Assembly: GCF_913773635.1 (NCBI RefSeq)
Contig: NZ_CAJYGQ010000006.1
Coordinates: forward strand, 62,001 to 126,000
DNA: 64,000 nucleotides
Source of the DNA: an uncultured Mucilaginibacter sp.
GTDB lineage: Bacteria > Bacteroidota > Bacteroidia > Sphingobacteriales > Sphingobacteriaceae
Reading direction: 5' to 3'
The notes below the pieces were generated by a model. The model searched no databases. It worked only from the letters and a program-made list of their open reading frames with translations, and was not told the origin of the DNA. This document shows, piece after piece, positions 8,668 through 18,320 of the stretch. Each line of letters opens with the position of its first letter. Positions within the stretch are counted from its first letter, which is position 1. The position numbers and the translations under genes were made by a program.

Positions 8668-8721
8668 TTATCGCCACAGGGGGCGATGGATATGCAGATG
8701 ATGTTTGTTGAAACCGTTCAT
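8668..8721 (-). CDS. hisL: Putative histidine operon leader peptide HisL
   Basis: Too short for the ORF track. The minus strand from ATG 8721 encodes the 17-residue peptide MNGFNKHHLHIHRPLWR followed by TAA. Four of six consecutive residues (HHLHIH) are histidine, all CAT codons. It lies directly upstream of hisG and about 31 bp downstream of a very good Bacteroidota promoter. This arrangement matches the logic of amino-acid leader peptides, in which ribosome stalling at histidine codons during histidyl-tRNA shortage changes the fold of the leader RNA. Sequence and position are seen directly; regulation is inferred. Confidence 0.82.
   Translation of the reverse strand: MNGFNKHHLHIHRPLWR
8670..8687 (-). 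promoter_or_regulatory. Hairpin overlapping the end of hisL (possible attenuator element)
   Basis: The leader RNA contains ATCGCC CCCTGT GGCGAT, a perfect 6 bp stem with a 6 nt loop, over the last hisL codons. A ribosome stalled at the upstream histidine codons would leave it free to form, while one that reaches the stop would melt it. A second small hairpin (GTTTC TACGT GAAAT) follows, and TGATG after the stop can pair with CATCA in the histidine codons. I do not see a classical hairpin plus U-tract terminator before hisG, so the output could be at the level of translation. Confidence 0.5.
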
Positions 8722-8752
8722 TTTTTATAGCTAACGTTTTGATGAGCTGGCG

Positions 8753-8783
8753 CAAATATAAATAGTTATTTAAAATTTCAAAA
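8753..8783 (-). promoter_or_regulatory. Promoter of the his operon
   Basis: On the minus strand: -33 box TTTTG (8779-8783), an 18 bp spacer, -7 box TATATTTG (8753-8760). This matches the Bacteroidota consensus TTTG...TAnnTTTG and has the same spacing as the alaS promoter. Transcription would start near 8745, about 25 nt before the hisL ATG. Confidence 0.75.
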
Positions 8784-8975
8784 TGAAAGTTTAAATGTTG
8801 ATGCATTTTAAGGCATTACAGCTTTACTCGCCTGCGTAAAGCGTTGGGCCATTGTGTGGAAATAAAATCGTTAGCAGCTGTGATATTTATCAAATTTTAA
8901 TATTTAATACACTATCTTAGGCATCCAAGCCCATAGCCTAAAATTAATTAATTGCCGTTAACCAAACCTTTACCT
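8784..8975. other. Rest of the hisG-sensor intergenic region
   Basis: The 376 bp divergent gap between hisG and the PAS sensor holds the his leader and promoter (8600-8783). In the remainder I see only AT-rich DNA; TATCTTAG near 8924 is a weak candidate -7 box for the sensor gene. No further gene or hairpin was recognised. Confidence 0.4.
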
Positions 8976-11330
8976 ATGAAATTAGGAGCAATACGTATAG
9001 CCATTATTTATATAGTGCTTGGCATAATTTGGATAGCCGTAAGCGATAGATTGCTCTCTGTATTTCAGGATGACTTTTCTCCGGCTGCATATCATTTTAT
9101 AAACTTAGTAAAGGGGATACTTTATGTTTTGATAACAGGTGTATTGCTTTGGAAACTCATTAAAAACGATGACCAACGTTTAACCGAGAGCGAAAAGCAA
9201 TACAGGGAAATTTATGCAGGAAATCCGTTACCGATGTGGATTTATGATATTGAGACATTCAAATTTGTGTCAGTAAACAAAGCGGCCGTACTTAACTATG
9301 GTTACTCTGCACAAGAGTTTTTGAATATGACCATCTTTGATATTCGCCCACCTGAAGAACGGGATAAAGTTCTGCAATCGGTTAAGAAGGTTTCAAAAGA
9401 GATCAGGCATTCAGGTACATGGATACATAAAAAGGCGAATGGCGAACTAATTTACGTAAATATCACTTCGCAGCAGGTGACCTTTAGCGGCAAAATGCAC
9501 GTTATAGTTATAGCGCAAGATGTGAATAAGCATGTTTTATATGAGCAGCATCTTAGCCGTTTAAACGCCGAATTGCTAAATAAGCAAGGTAAACTCACCG
9601 AAACACAGTTGATTGCAAAGGTGGCGGGGTGGGAGTACTATCTGAAAGAAAAACAGATGGTTTGGAGCGATGAACTTTTTGTTTTGACAGAAAGGACGCC
9701 ATTGCCCAACCAAAATTTATGGGAAACGTATTTGAATTTAATACACGCGGAAGACCGGGATAAGTTGAGCCAGGCAATTGAAAAGCTCATTGATACAGGA
9801 GAGGAGATAAATATTACATTTCGCATTACACCGGTTGATAATAAAATATGTTATGTACGGCAACAGGCTAAGCTGGAATTTTTAAACGGTGAAGCGCATA
9901 AAATAACAGGCACCATGCAGGATATAACTGAATATAAGGTGCTGGAAATTGAACGCAATAAATATCAGTTTAATCTTGAAGATACCCTCAATTCTATGAG
10001 CGAAAGCTTTTTTGCTTTGGATGCTGAACTTAAGTTTGTGAAGGTTAACGCAAAGTTTGAGGAAGAAACAGGATTTACTTCTGCAGAGGTTGCCGGAAGG
10101 TATTTGCTTGATGTATTTCATGAAGATAAGGAGGAAAGTGCCTGCAAGCAATTCAAAGATGTTTTAGCTAATAAGCAATCGCGCCGGTTTGAAGATTATG
10201 TAGAAAGTTTAAAAAAGTGGTTGTTCTTTTCCGTTTACCCAACAGAAGACGGACTTGCCGTATATTTTCAGGATATCACAACTCAAAAAAAGAAAGACAT
10301 TCAACTCAAGCAGGCCTTGGAGCGTTATCACATAGTGCTTAAAGCCACCAATGATGTTATTTATGATTATGACATGGTTCATAACAACATCATTTACAAC
10401 ACAAGTTTAACCCACCTGATAAAGTGCGATCTGCGTAAAATAAACTATGACTTGCACTGGTGGCGTTCGCTCATTCACCCTGATGATTTACCTTCAGTTG
10501 TAAGCAGTCAGAACAAGGTGCTCAAAAACAAGGAGACCAACTGGTGGTGTGAATACCGCATTGATTGCGGCAACGGTGAATACAAGTATGTTTACGATCA
10601 GGGATATTTTGTATATAACGATGGAGCGCCCGTAAGGCTGATAGGCGCCGTAAAAGATATTGATGAGTTAAAACGATCGAACGAGGAAAACAAACGCCTA
10701 GCCGATATTATCACTAAAGTTAACAACATGGTGATAGTAATGGATGCCGATAACCGCATTGGCTGGGTAAACAAGGCCTTTGAAGATTATGCAAACCTGC
10801 CTGTGGAGAAGCTCCTTAATAACAATGCCGATGATGTGCTGAATGCCTTAGGAGTATCACGCGATACTATCACAATGATTAATGATCGGAAAGCAAAACT
10901 TGAATCTTTTTTTGTTGAAATAGCCCATTATTTGCCTGGTGCAGGCAATCAATGGCTGGAAATCGAATACACGCCTTTGTTTGATCATACGCAAAAGCAC
11001 AAAGGTTATATTGCCGTGCAGCAAAACATTACCAGCCGTAAGGAAAAAGAAGAACGTGTAAGCAAACAGAATAAAATATTGCAGGAGATTGCCTGGCTTA
11101 GCTCGCATGAGGTGAGGAGGCCTGTTGCCTCCATACTAGGATTAGCTTATCTGGCAAAAGATGCGCTCAGTAAGGAAGAGCGCGACGAGATTATTAACAT
11201 GATAAACCAATGTGCCGGCGAACTGGACAGCATTGTTCACGTAATTTCTGCAAGGGTAAACGAGGATGCCGACCTTACCTCCGCCGCCGGCGCTTCCTCT
11301 GGTGGTGGCGAAACAAATTCGCTCAAATAG
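8976..11330 (+). CDS. Membrane PAS-domain sensor ending after HisKA (no ATPase domain)
   Basis: Two N-terminal membrane segments (about 5-23 and 40-60) are followed by a chain of about five PAS/PAC units (for example around 75-190, 205-325, 335-445, 450-575 and 580-690; typical PAC endings such as GTMQDITEYK, GAVKDIDELK, AVQQNITSRK). The last part (about 700-765) is a HisKA-like dimerisation helix with the H-box SSHEVRRPVASILGLA. The protein then stops; no N, G1 or G2 box of a HATPase_c domain is present. The next gene ends 4 bp away on the other strand, so no lost domain is hidden downstream. It may sense by PAS ligands and act in trans with another kinase. ATG 8976 is preferred over the TTG at 8952. 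Confidence 0.85.
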   Translation: MKLGAIRIAIIYIVLGIIWIAVSDRLLSVFQDDFSPAAYHFINLVKGILYVLITGVLLWKLIKNDDQRLTESEKQYREIYAGNPLPMWIYDIETFKFVSVNKAAVLNYGYSAQEFLNMTIFDIRPPEERDKVLQSVKKVSKEIRHSGTWIHKKANGELIYVNITSQQVTFSGKMHVIVIAQDVNKHVLYEQHLSRLNAELLNKQGKLTETQLIAKVAGWEYYLKEKQMVWSDELFVLTERTPLPNQNLWETYLNLIHAEDRDKLSQAIEKLIDTGEEINITFRITPVDNKICYVRQQAKLEFLNGEAHKITGTMQDITEYKVLEIERNKYQFNLEDTLNSMSESFFALDAELKFVKVNAKFEEETGFTSAEVAGRYLLDVFHEDKEESACKQFKDVLANKQSRRFEDYVESLKKWLFFSVYPTEDGLAVYFQDITTQKKKDIQLKQALERYHIVLKATNDVIYDYDMVHNNIIYNTSLTHLIKCDLRKINYDLHWWRSLIHPDDLPSVVSSQNKVLKNKETNWWCEYRIDCGNGEYKYVYDQGYFVYNDGAPVRLIGAVKDIDELKRSNEENKRLADIITKVNNMVIVMDADNRIGWVNKAFEDYANLPVEKLLNNNADDVLNALGVSRDTITMINDRKAKLESFFVEIAHYLPGAGNQWLEIEYTPLFDHTQKHKGYIAVQQNITSRKEKEERVSKQNKILQEIAWLSSHEVRRPVASILGLAYLAKDALSKEERDEIINMINQCAGELDSIVHVISARVNEDADLTSAAGASSGGGETNSLK

Positions 11331-11333
11331 TTT

Positions 11334-11825
11334 CTACTTTATAAGATTTAAAACTTCGCTTAGGGGCTGGTCGCTGTTTATTAATATACCTGTAACGCCC
11401 GCTGCTGTTCCTGCTTCAACATCGCGCTCGCGGTCGCCAATAAAGTAAGATAGGGAAGGATCAATATTATATTGCTCAATGCCTCGCAGCAGCATACCAG
11501 GCTGTGGTTTGCGGCAATCGCAGGCACCCGTAAAGTTTGGATGATGCGGGCAGTAATAAATATCAGTAAACTTAACGCCATGCGGGGCATAAGTGTCTTT
11601 AAGGCGTTGGTGCATTTGCGATAAGGTGTCTTCACTATACCAACCCTTGGCAAGTCCGCCCTGGTTAGTTGCAACAATAAGTAAATAACCACGATCTTGC
11701 AGTTCTTTAAGCGCTGCAAAGTTATCAAGCACTTTAAAGTCTTCGAGGCGGCAAACGTAATCGCCCAACTCTTTATTCAACACCCCGTCACGGTCTAAAA
11801 ATACTGCCTTGTTTTTAGTGTTCAT
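11334..11825 (-). CDS. gmhB: D-glycero-D-manno-heptose 1,7-bisphosphate 7-phosphatase-like HAD phosphatase
   Basis: HAD-IIIA phosphatase of 163 aa. Motif I FLDRDGVLN, motif II ATNQGG, the zinc loop CPHHPNFTGACDCRKPQPGM and motif III FIGDRERDVEAGTAAG are all present, which is the GmhB pattern. The reaction would remove the C7 phosphate from heptose bisphosphate for LPS core or S-layer glycan synthesis. Histidinol-phosphatase is a less likely alternative because HisB already has that domain. It is convergent with the PAS sensor (3 bp between stop codons, no terminator in between). A -7 box TATATTTG lies upstream. Confidence 0.88.
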   Translation of the reverse strand: MNTKNKAVFLDRDGVLNKELGDYVCRLEDFKVLDNFAALKELQDRGYLLIVATNQGGLAKGWYSEDTLSQMHQRLKDTYAPHGVKFTDIYYCPHHPNFTGACDCRKPQPGMLLRGIEQYNIDPSLSYFIGDRERDVEAGTAAGVTGILINSDQPLSEVLNLIK

Positions 11826-11847
11826 TATAATATTGTGTATTTATCAG

Positions 11848-11855
11848 CAAATATA
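11848..11855 (-). promoter_or_regulatory. -7 box upstream of gmhB
   Basis: TATATTTG on the minus strand, 22 bp before the gmhB ATG, a full match to TAnnTTTG. No clear TTG -33 box at 17-19 bp. Confidence 0.45.
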
Positions 11856-12019
11856 AGCCTTTAGCACCGGTTTGCCTTTTTGTTTATGATTTAGGCAATG
11901 GAATATGCCTATTAGCTATAAAAACGTTATGAATATGGTAATTACGGACTATCAGGAGTTATAAAATTTTGAAAATTCTAAAAAAAGCAATTTTTATTTC
12001 GTAAAAAAATCAAAAACAG

Positions 12020-12027
12020 TATATTCG
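12020..12027 (+). promoter_or_regulatory. Possible -7 box of gltBD
   Basis: TATATTCG, one mismatch from TAnnTTTG, 36 bp before the gltB ATG. No recognisable -33 box. Confidence 0.3.
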
Positions 12028-12063
12028 TAATCCAAGCCCTACTTTATACTATATTAAACAAAC

Positions 12064-15000
12064 ATGAATCAAACAGAAAGTGAACAGCAAGGCCTTTACA
12101 GGTCTGAATTTGAGCACGACTCTTGTGGTACCGGCTTTATCGTAAATATTAACGGTATTAAGTCAAACCAAAACATTCATGATGCCCTTACAATGCTCGA
12201 AAACATGGAGCATAGAGGTGCCTGCGGATGTGATCCCGACTCTGGCGATGGCGCAGGTATATTGATACAATTGCCTCATGAATTTTTAATGGAAGAGTGC
12301 TCAGATATTGAGGTGAGTCTGCCCCAGTTAGGTGAGTATGGAGTGGGTATGATCTTTTTCCCTAAAGATTCTACCCTGAAGAAAGCATGCCGCAACGTGA
12401 TTGTTGCCGCCACTGAAAAGCTGGGCATTACCCTGCTCGGTTTCCGTAAAGTGCCGGTAAATCCATCGGTAATAGGCGAAACTGCCCGCAGTGCCGAACC
12501 TGATGTTGAACAGGTTTTTGTACTGCGCCCTTCAAACGTTACCAACGCTGATGATTTTGAACGTAAGCTGTATGTTCTACGTCGTTATATTAATAAAACG
12601 GTAAACGAAAACTTAGCAGCCGTTGGCGACAACTTTTACTTTACTTCGTTTTCTTGCAAAACCATCATTTATAAAGGACAGGTTACAACCTTCCAGTTAC
12701 GTCAGTATTACAGTGATCTGGCTGATCCGCGTTTGGTATCATCTTTCGCACTTATACACTCGCGTTTCTCCACCAATACATTTCCTTCATGGAAACTTGC
12801 TCAGCCGTTCCGCTTAATAGCTCACAACGGTGAAATTAACACCCTTACCGGTAACCTTAACTGGTTTTTCGCAGGTGTAAAATCACTGGCTTCAAGCTAT
12901 TTCAGCAGTGAGGAAATGGAAATGCTGTTGCCGGTTATTGACAATAACCAGTCCGACTCGGCGTGTTTAGATAACATCATTGAAATCTTGCTTCACTCGG
13001 GGCGTTCATTACCGCACGTAATGATGATGCTGGTGCCTGAAGCCTGGGATGGTAACGAGCAAATGGATCCTATTAAAAAGGCATTCTACGAGTATCATGC
13101 CACCATTATGCAGCCATGGGATGGTCCGGCAGCAATTAGCTTTACCGATGGTAAACTGGTTGGTGCGGTATTAGACCGTAATGGTTTACGTCCTTTGCGT
13201 TACACCGTAACTAAAGACGGCCGTGTAATCGCCGCTTCAGAAACCGGTGTTTTAGCCATTGATGAAAAGTTAGTGGAAAGCAAAGGTCGCCTGCAGCCGG
13301 GTAAAATGCTGTTAATTGATACCGAGCAGCATAAAATTATTACCGACGAAGAAATTAAGCAAAAGATAACAACCCAGCAGCCCTATGACCGCTGGTTGGA
13401 AAATTATAAAATTAAGCTTGAAGACCTAGCCGAGCCTCGTGTGGCTTTTACCAGCCTTGCGCCCGAGTCGGTTTTTCGTTACCAGCAGGTGTTTGGTTAC
13501 ACCCGCGAGGATGTTGACGGAATTATCAAACCAATGGCTACCGATGCCATGGAGCCAATAGGTTCAATGGGTACAGATGTGCCGCTGGCTGTATTGTCTG
13601 ACAAGCCTCAACACCTTTCAAGCTACTTCAAGCAATTTTTTGCCCAGGTAACTAATCCGCCAATTGACCCTATACGCGAGCGTTTGGTAATGAGCTTAGC
13701 TACCTTCATAGGCAGCAATGGTAACCTGTTGGATGAAGATAAGATGCACTGCCATTGCGTGGCATTGAAACACCCCATACTGCGTAACCACCAGTTAGAA
13801 AAGTTACGTAGTATTGATACCGGTTTATTCCATGCAAAAACGCTGCAAACGTACTTTAAGGCCGATGGTCAGCCGGGTTCACTACAAAAAGGTATCGAAC
13901 GCCTTTGCCGCTATGCCGAGGATGCCGTTGAGGATGGTTTTGAAGTAGTAATACTAAGCGACCGTGCACTGGATTCGGAACATGCTGCCATACCATCTTT
14001 GTTAGCTGTATCAGCAGTTCACCATCACTTGGTAAAAATTGGCCGTCGTGGTTCTGTAGGGCTGGTTGTTGAGGCAGGCGATGTTTGGGAAGTTCATCAC
14101 TTTGCTTGTTTGCTTGCTTTTGGTGCCACTGCCATCAACCCTTACCTGGCGCTTTCAACTATCGAAACGTTGAAAAATGCTGGCAGCATTGATAGTCCGT
14201 TGGATATTAAGTCGCTGCAAAAAAATTATGTAAAGGCTGTTAATTACGGTTTGTTGAAGATATTTTCTAAAATGGGTATCTCAACTTTACAGTCATATCA
14301 TGGCTCACAACAGTTTGAAATACTTGGACTTAACAAAAGTGTAGTAGATCGTTACTTTGCAGGTGCAGTTAGCCGCATAGGTGGTTTAGGTTTAGATGAG
14401 ATAGCCCGCGAAGCATTAACCAAGCACAACTTTGGTTTTGCCACTTCAAAAGCTGATGTTAAACTATTACCAGAGGGTGGTATCTATCAGTGGAAACGCC
14501 GTGGCGAGGCTCACTTGTTTAACCCGCAAACAGTGCACTTATTACAGCACGCAACCAAAACTAATAATTACGACGTTTACAAAAGCTACGCCAAGCTTAT
14601 TAACGAGCAAACCGAAAAGCACTTTACTATACGTGGTTTGTTAGATTTTACACATCACCGTGAGGCTATATCAATTGATGAGGTTGAATCGGTTGAAAGC
14701 ATCATGAAGCGTTTTGCTACCGGTGCAATGTCGTTTGGTTCAATATCGCACGAGGCCCACAGTACATTGGCTATTGCCATGAACCGTATTGGTGCTAAGA
14801 GTAATACTGGTGAAGGTGGTGAAGACGAGATGCGTTACGAGCGACTGCCTAATGGTGATTCGATGCGTTCGGCTATCAAGCAAATTGCATCGGCACGCTT
14901 TGGGGTTACGTCGAACTATCTAACCAACGCCGATGAGTTGCAGATAAAAATGGCGCAAGGCGCAAAACCTGGTGAAGGTGGTCAGCTGCCGGGCCACAAG

Positions 15001-16587
15001 GTTGATGCCTGGATTGCTAAAACCCGTCACTCAACACCGGGTGTGGGTTTAATTTCGCCTCCTCCTCACCACGATATTTACTCTATTGAGGATTTGGCCC
15101 AGTTAATTTTCGATTTAAAGAATGCTAACCGCGCTGCACGTATCAACGTTAAGCTGGTATCAAAAGCAGGTGTGGGCACTATAGCCGCCGGTGTGGCTAA
15201 GGCACATGCAGATGTTGTTTTGATTGCGGGGTACGATGGTGGTACAGGTGCATCGCCAATAAGTTCTATTAAACACGCCGGTTTACCTTGGGAACTTGGT
15301 TTGGCCGAAGCTCATCAAACACTGGTACGCAGTAAATTGCGCAGCCGCGTGGTTGTACAGGCCGATGGCCAGATGAAAACCGGACGTGACTTGGTTATTG
15401 CGGCCCTTTTAGGTGCCGAGGAATGGGGGGTAGCTACTGCTGCACTTGTTGCCAGCGGTTGTATCATGATGCGTAAATGTCATTTAAACACTTGCCCGGT
15501 GGGTGTGGCAACGCAGGATCCTGATCTGCGCAAGCTATTTAGCGGCGATCCGCAGCATGTAGTTAACCTGTTCCGTTTCCTTGCCGAGGATATGCGCGAA
15601 ATTATGGCCGAGTTAGGATTCCGTACCATTAATGAAATGGTTGGCCGCGTACAGTTTCTGCGTGTGAAAGATGGAATTGAAAACTGGAAGGCCAAAAAAG
15701 TTGATCTTTCAGGCATTCTTCACCCGGTTACCAATGCCAAAGGCAACACGCTTTACAACAGCGAAAAGCAGGATCATGGTATGGATAATATCATTGATTG
15801 GCAATTACTTGAAGCCGCTCAGCCAGCACTTGCCGATAAAACGCCGGTATTTGCATCATTCGATTTAAAAAATACCGACCGTACCGTTGGTACCATGTTA
15901 TCAAACGAAATTTCAAAGAAGTATGGCTCGGCCGGTTTGCCCGAAAATACCATCAACTTTAAGTTTACCGGTTCGGCAGGTCAAAGCTTTGGCGCATTCT
16001 CAACCAAAGGTGTAGCCTTTGAGTTAGAAGGCGAGGCTAATGACTACGTTGGAAAGGGCTTATCAGGTGCGCAACTGGCTATTTATCCAAAACCTGATGC
16101 AAGCTTTGTTCCTGAAGATAACATCATTATTGGTAACGTAGCTATGTACGGCGCTACCTCGGGCGAATTATTTGTACGCGGTATGGCAGGCGAACGTTTT
16201 GCCGTGCGTAACTCAGGTGCAACGGTTGTAGTAGAAGGTATTGGCGACCATGGTTGCGAGTACATGACCGGTGGACGTGCGCTTATACTAGGTAAAACAG
16301 GCCGCAACTTTGCAGCCGGTATGAGCGGTGGTATTGCCTGGGTTTATGATGCCGAAAGCGAATTTGCACGCAACTGCAACGTTGAAATGGTAGACCTTGA
16401 TCCGTTAAGCAAGGAAGACGAAGAACAAATTACAGCCCTGCTTAAAAAGCATGTGCATTTAACCAACAGTAAGGTTGCACAGCAATTGCTCGCTAATTGG
16501 GCCGAGGCATCTGCCAGGTTCATTAAAGTATTTCCTAAGGAGTATAAAAGAGTATTGTCAAAATCAGCTTTACAAACTGTTAGCTAA
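12064..16587 (+). CDS. gltB: Glutamate synthase large subunit GltB
   Basis: The 1507 aa alpha subunit converts 2-oxoglutarate and glutamine to two glutamates. The N-terminal class II glutamine amidotransferase begins after a short propeptide, with the nucleophile Cys in HDSCGTGFIVN. The central and FMN domains show SNTGEGGEDEMRY, GAKPGEGGQLPG, HDIYSIEDLAQLI and AGYDGGTGASP. The 3Fe-4S cluster motif is CIMMRKCHLNTCPVGVATQDP. A beta-helix GXGXG domain is C-terminal (GEANDYVGKGLSGA). Length and order are normal. gltD follows after 8 bp, so the two are one operon. Confidence 0.98.
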   Translation: MNQTESEQQGLYRSEFEHDSCGTGFIVNINGIKSNQNIHDALTMLENMEHRGACGCDPDSGDGAGILIQLPHEFLMEECSDIEVSLPQLGEYGVGMIFFPKDSTLKKACRNVIVAATEKLGITLLGFRKVPVNPSVIGETARSAEPDVEQVFVLRPSNVTNADDFERKLYVLRRYINKTVNENLAAVGDNFYFTSFSCKTIIYKGQVTTFQLRQYYSDLADPRLVSSFALIHSRFSTNTFPSWKLAQPFRLIAHNGEINTLTGNLNWFFAGVKSLASSYFSSEEMEMLLPVIDNNQSDSACLDNIIEILLHSGRSLPHVMMMLVPEAWDGNEQMDPIKKAFYEYHATIMQPWDGPAAISFTDGKLVGAVLDRNGLRPLRYTVTKDGRVIAASETGVLAIDEKLVESKGRLQPGKMLLIDTEQHKIITDEEIKQKITTQQPYDRWLENYKIKLEDLAEPRVAFTSLAPESVFRYQQVFGYTREDVDGIIKPMATDAMEPIGSMGTDVPLAVLSDKPQHLSSYFKQFFAQVTNPPIDPIRERLVMSLATFIGSNGNLLDEDKMHCHCVALKHPILRNHQLEKLRSIDTGLFHAKTLQTYFKADGQPGSLQKGIERLCRYAEDAVEDGFEVVILSDRALDSEHAAIPSLLAVSAVHHHLVKIGRRGSVGLVVEAGDVWEVHHFACLLAFGATAINPYLALSTIETLKNAGSIDSPLDIKSLQKNYVKAVNYGLLKIFSKMGISTLQSYHGSQQFEILGLNKSVVDRYFAGAVSRIGGLGLDEIAREALTKHNFGFATSKADVKLLPEGGIYQWKRRGEAHLFNPQTVHLLQHATKTNNYDVYKSYAKLINEQTEKHFTIRGLLDFTHHREAISIDEVESVESIMKRFATGAMSFGSISHEAHSTLAIAMNRIGAKSNTGEGGEDEMRYERLPNGDSMRSAIKQIASARFGVTSNYLTNADELQIKMAQGAKPGEGGQLPGHKVDAWIAKTRHSTPGVGLISPPPHHDIYSIEDLAQLIFDLKNANRAARINVKLVSKAGVGTIAAGVAKAHADVVLIAGYDGGTGASPISSIKHAGLPWELGLAEAHQTLVRSKLRSRVVVQADGQMKTGRDLVIAALLGAEEWGVATAALVASGCIMMRKCHLNTCPVGVATQDPDLRKLFSGDPQHVVNLFRFLAEDMREIMAELGFRTINEMVGRVQFLRVKDGIENWKAKKVDLSGILHPVTNAKGNTLYNSEKQDHGMDNIIDWQLLEAAQPALADKTPVFASFDLKNTDRTVGTMLSNEISKKYGSAGLPENTINFKFTGSAGQSFGAFSTKGVAFELEGEANDYVGKGLSGAQLAIYPKPDASFVPEDNIIIGNVAMYGATSGELFVRGMAGERFAVRNSGATVVVEGIGDHGCEYMTGGRALILGKTGRNFAAGMSGGIAWVYDAESEFARNCNVEMVDLDPLSKEDEEQITALLKKHVHLTNSKVAQQLLANWAEASARFIKVFPKEYKRVLSKSALQTVS

Positions 16588-16595
16588 AAAAGAAA

Positions 16596-18068
16596 ATGGG
16601 AAAACCTACCGGATTTCAGGAGTTTAATAGAGAGCTCCCATCAAAAATAGCACCCGAGGAAAGGGTAAAGAACTATAACGAATTTGTTGGTTTGTATAAT
16701 GAAGACAAGCTTAACCAGCAATCGGCACGTTGCATGAACTGTGGTATTCCTTTTTGCCATTCGGGTTGCCCGCTTGGTAACGTCATACCTGAATTTAACG
16801 ATGCCGTTTATCGTAAAAGCTGGGAAGAAGCATACGAAATACTATCAACCACCAATAACTTCCCTGAGTTTACCGGTCGCATTTGCCCGGCTCCTTGTGA
16901 GTCAGCCTGTGTGTTGGGCATAAATAAGCCGCCGGTAGCTATTGAGGAAATCGAAAAGCATATTATTGAAATTGCTTACGCTAAAAACCTGGTTAAACCT
17001 ACAGCTCCGTTAATTAAAAGCGGTAAAAAGGTTGCTGTGGTTGGTTCAGGTCCTGCAGGTATGGCGGCAGCAGCTCAGCTGAGCAAGGCTGGTCATTCGG
17101 TAACGGTTTACGAGCGCGATGACCGTCCGGGTGGACTGTTGCGTTACGGCATTCCTGATTTTAAACTGGAGAAGTGGGTAATTGACCGTCGGGTTAAAGT
17201 TATGGAAGAGGACGGCGTTGTATTTCAATGCAATACCGAAATTGGTAAAGATATTAGCATGGAAGATTTGAGCCGTAACAACGATGCTATTGTATTAGCA
17301 GGTGGCTCAACTATTCCGCGCAACCTTCCAATCCCAGGGCGTGAGTTTAATGGTGTTTACTTCGCCATGGAATTTTTGAAACAACAAAATAAGCGTGTTG
17401 GCGAAAGCCCGATCACTACAGCTGAGATTTTCGTTGAAGGTAAAGATGTAGTGGTAATAGGCGGTGGCGATACAGGTTCAGACTGTGTTGGAACATCAAA
17501 CCGTCAGGGTGCGCGTTCGGTAAGGCAGTTTGAAGTTATGGTGCAGCCGCCGCAGCAGCGTACACAAAATATGCCTTGGCCAAGCTACCCTATGTTGTTG
17601 AAAACAACAAGCTCACACGAGGAGGGTTGCGAACGCTTTTGGGGTGTAAATACTAGAGAATTTTTAGGTGACGAAAACGGAAATCTGCGTGCGCTTAAGG
17701 TAACTGATGTTACTTGGGAAACCGACGTTTTAGGCAGACCAATAAAGTTTTCGGAAGTTGAAGGTTCAGAGCGGGAACTTCCTTGCCAGGCGGTGTTTTT
17801 AGCCATGGGCTTTGTTCATCCGCAACACACGGGAATGATTGAGCAGGCCGGAGTTGAGCTGGATGAACGTAAAAACGTTAAAGCTAAAGAAGGCGTTTAC
17901 CGCACTAATGTAAGTAAAGTATTTGCCTGCGGTGACATGCGCCGTGGACAATCACTGGTAGTTTGGGCTATATCAGAAGGCCGCGAAACTGCACGTAAGG
18001 TTGATGAGTTTTTAATGGGCCATTCTTTACTTGAAAGTAAAGATGCTGTTAGTGCGTTTGCGTACTAA
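16596..18068 (+). CDS. gltD: Glutamate synthase small subunit GltD
   Basis: The 490 aa beta subunit passes electrons from NAD(P)H through FAD and 4Fe-4S clusters to GltB. The N-terminal cluster-binding cysteines are [17 protein letters not shown] and [13 protein letters not shown]. The FAD motif [14 protein letters not shown] and the NADPH motif [15 protein letters not shown] follow, and the C-terminal FAD motif [18 protein letters not shown] closes the protein. ATG start 8 bp after gltB. A nested hairpin structure follows the gene. Confidence 0.98.
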   Translation: MGKPTGFQEFNRELPSKIAPEERVKNYNEFVGLYNEDKLNQQSARCMNCGIPFCHSGCPLGNVIPEFNDAVYRKSWEEAYEILSTTNNFPEFTGRICPAPCESACVLGINKPPVAIEEIEKHIIEIAYAKNLVKPTAPLIKSGKKVAVVGSGPAGMAAAAQLSKAGHSVTVYERDDRPGGLLRYGIPDFKLEKWVIDRRVKVMEEDGVVFQCNTEIGKDISMEDLSRNNDAIVLAGGSTIPRNLPIPGREFNGVYFAMEFLKQQNKRVGESPITTAEIFVEGKDVVVIGGGDTGSDCVGTSNRQGARSVRQFEVMVQPPQQRTQNMPWPSYPMLLKTTSSHEEGCERFWGVNTREFLGDENGNLRALKVTDVTWETDVLGRPIKFSEVEGSERELPCQAVFLAMGFVHPQHTGMIEQAGVELDERKNVKAKEGVYRTNVSKVFACGDMRRGQSLVVWAISEGRETARKVDEFLMGHSLLESKDAVSAFAY

Positions 18069-18116
18069 TTAGGGTTTAATAAGGTTAGTGAGGCTGGGTT
18101 TATACTGGCAGCGCGA

Positions 18117-18176
18117 GCCGGCTTACAGTTAATTTGAGTTTAAACGATATGTTTCATAAACTCAAATAAGCCCGGC
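18117..18176. terminator. Nested inverted repeat after gltD
   Basis: Inner arms ATTTGAGTTT (18132-18141) and AAACTCAAAT (18158-18167) are perfect 10 bp complements. Outer arms GCCGGCTT and AAGCCCGGC extend the stem with a bulge. No strong U-tract, so it could be a transcript-stabilising structure rather than a terminator. Confidence 0.45.
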
Positions 18177-18280
18177 AAAATAGGTGCAATTGGCCTTGCA
18201 AACCTTAACTACAAATTTGAAAGTTTCTCTTTATGGGGCTTTTTGCTAACCAGTTTAATTATAGTAGTAGTTTTTAACCA

Positions 18281-18316
18281 GCAACGCAGGTTTTTGCAAC
18301 GGCAAAACCTGCGTTT
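18281..18316. terminator. Bidirectional terminator between gltD and ctlX
   Basis: AACGCAGGTTTT and AAAACCTGCGTT form a 12 bp stem with a short loop, located 5 bp after the ctlX stop on the minus strand. Confidence 0.75.
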
Positions 18317-18320
18317 GCTT

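Noticed and set aside
11266-11448. Possible frameshift continuation of the PAS sensor into a HATPase domain
   Set aside because: The alternative frame has no N, G1 or G2 box and overlaps gmhB in antisense, so the short sensor is not explained by a frameshift.
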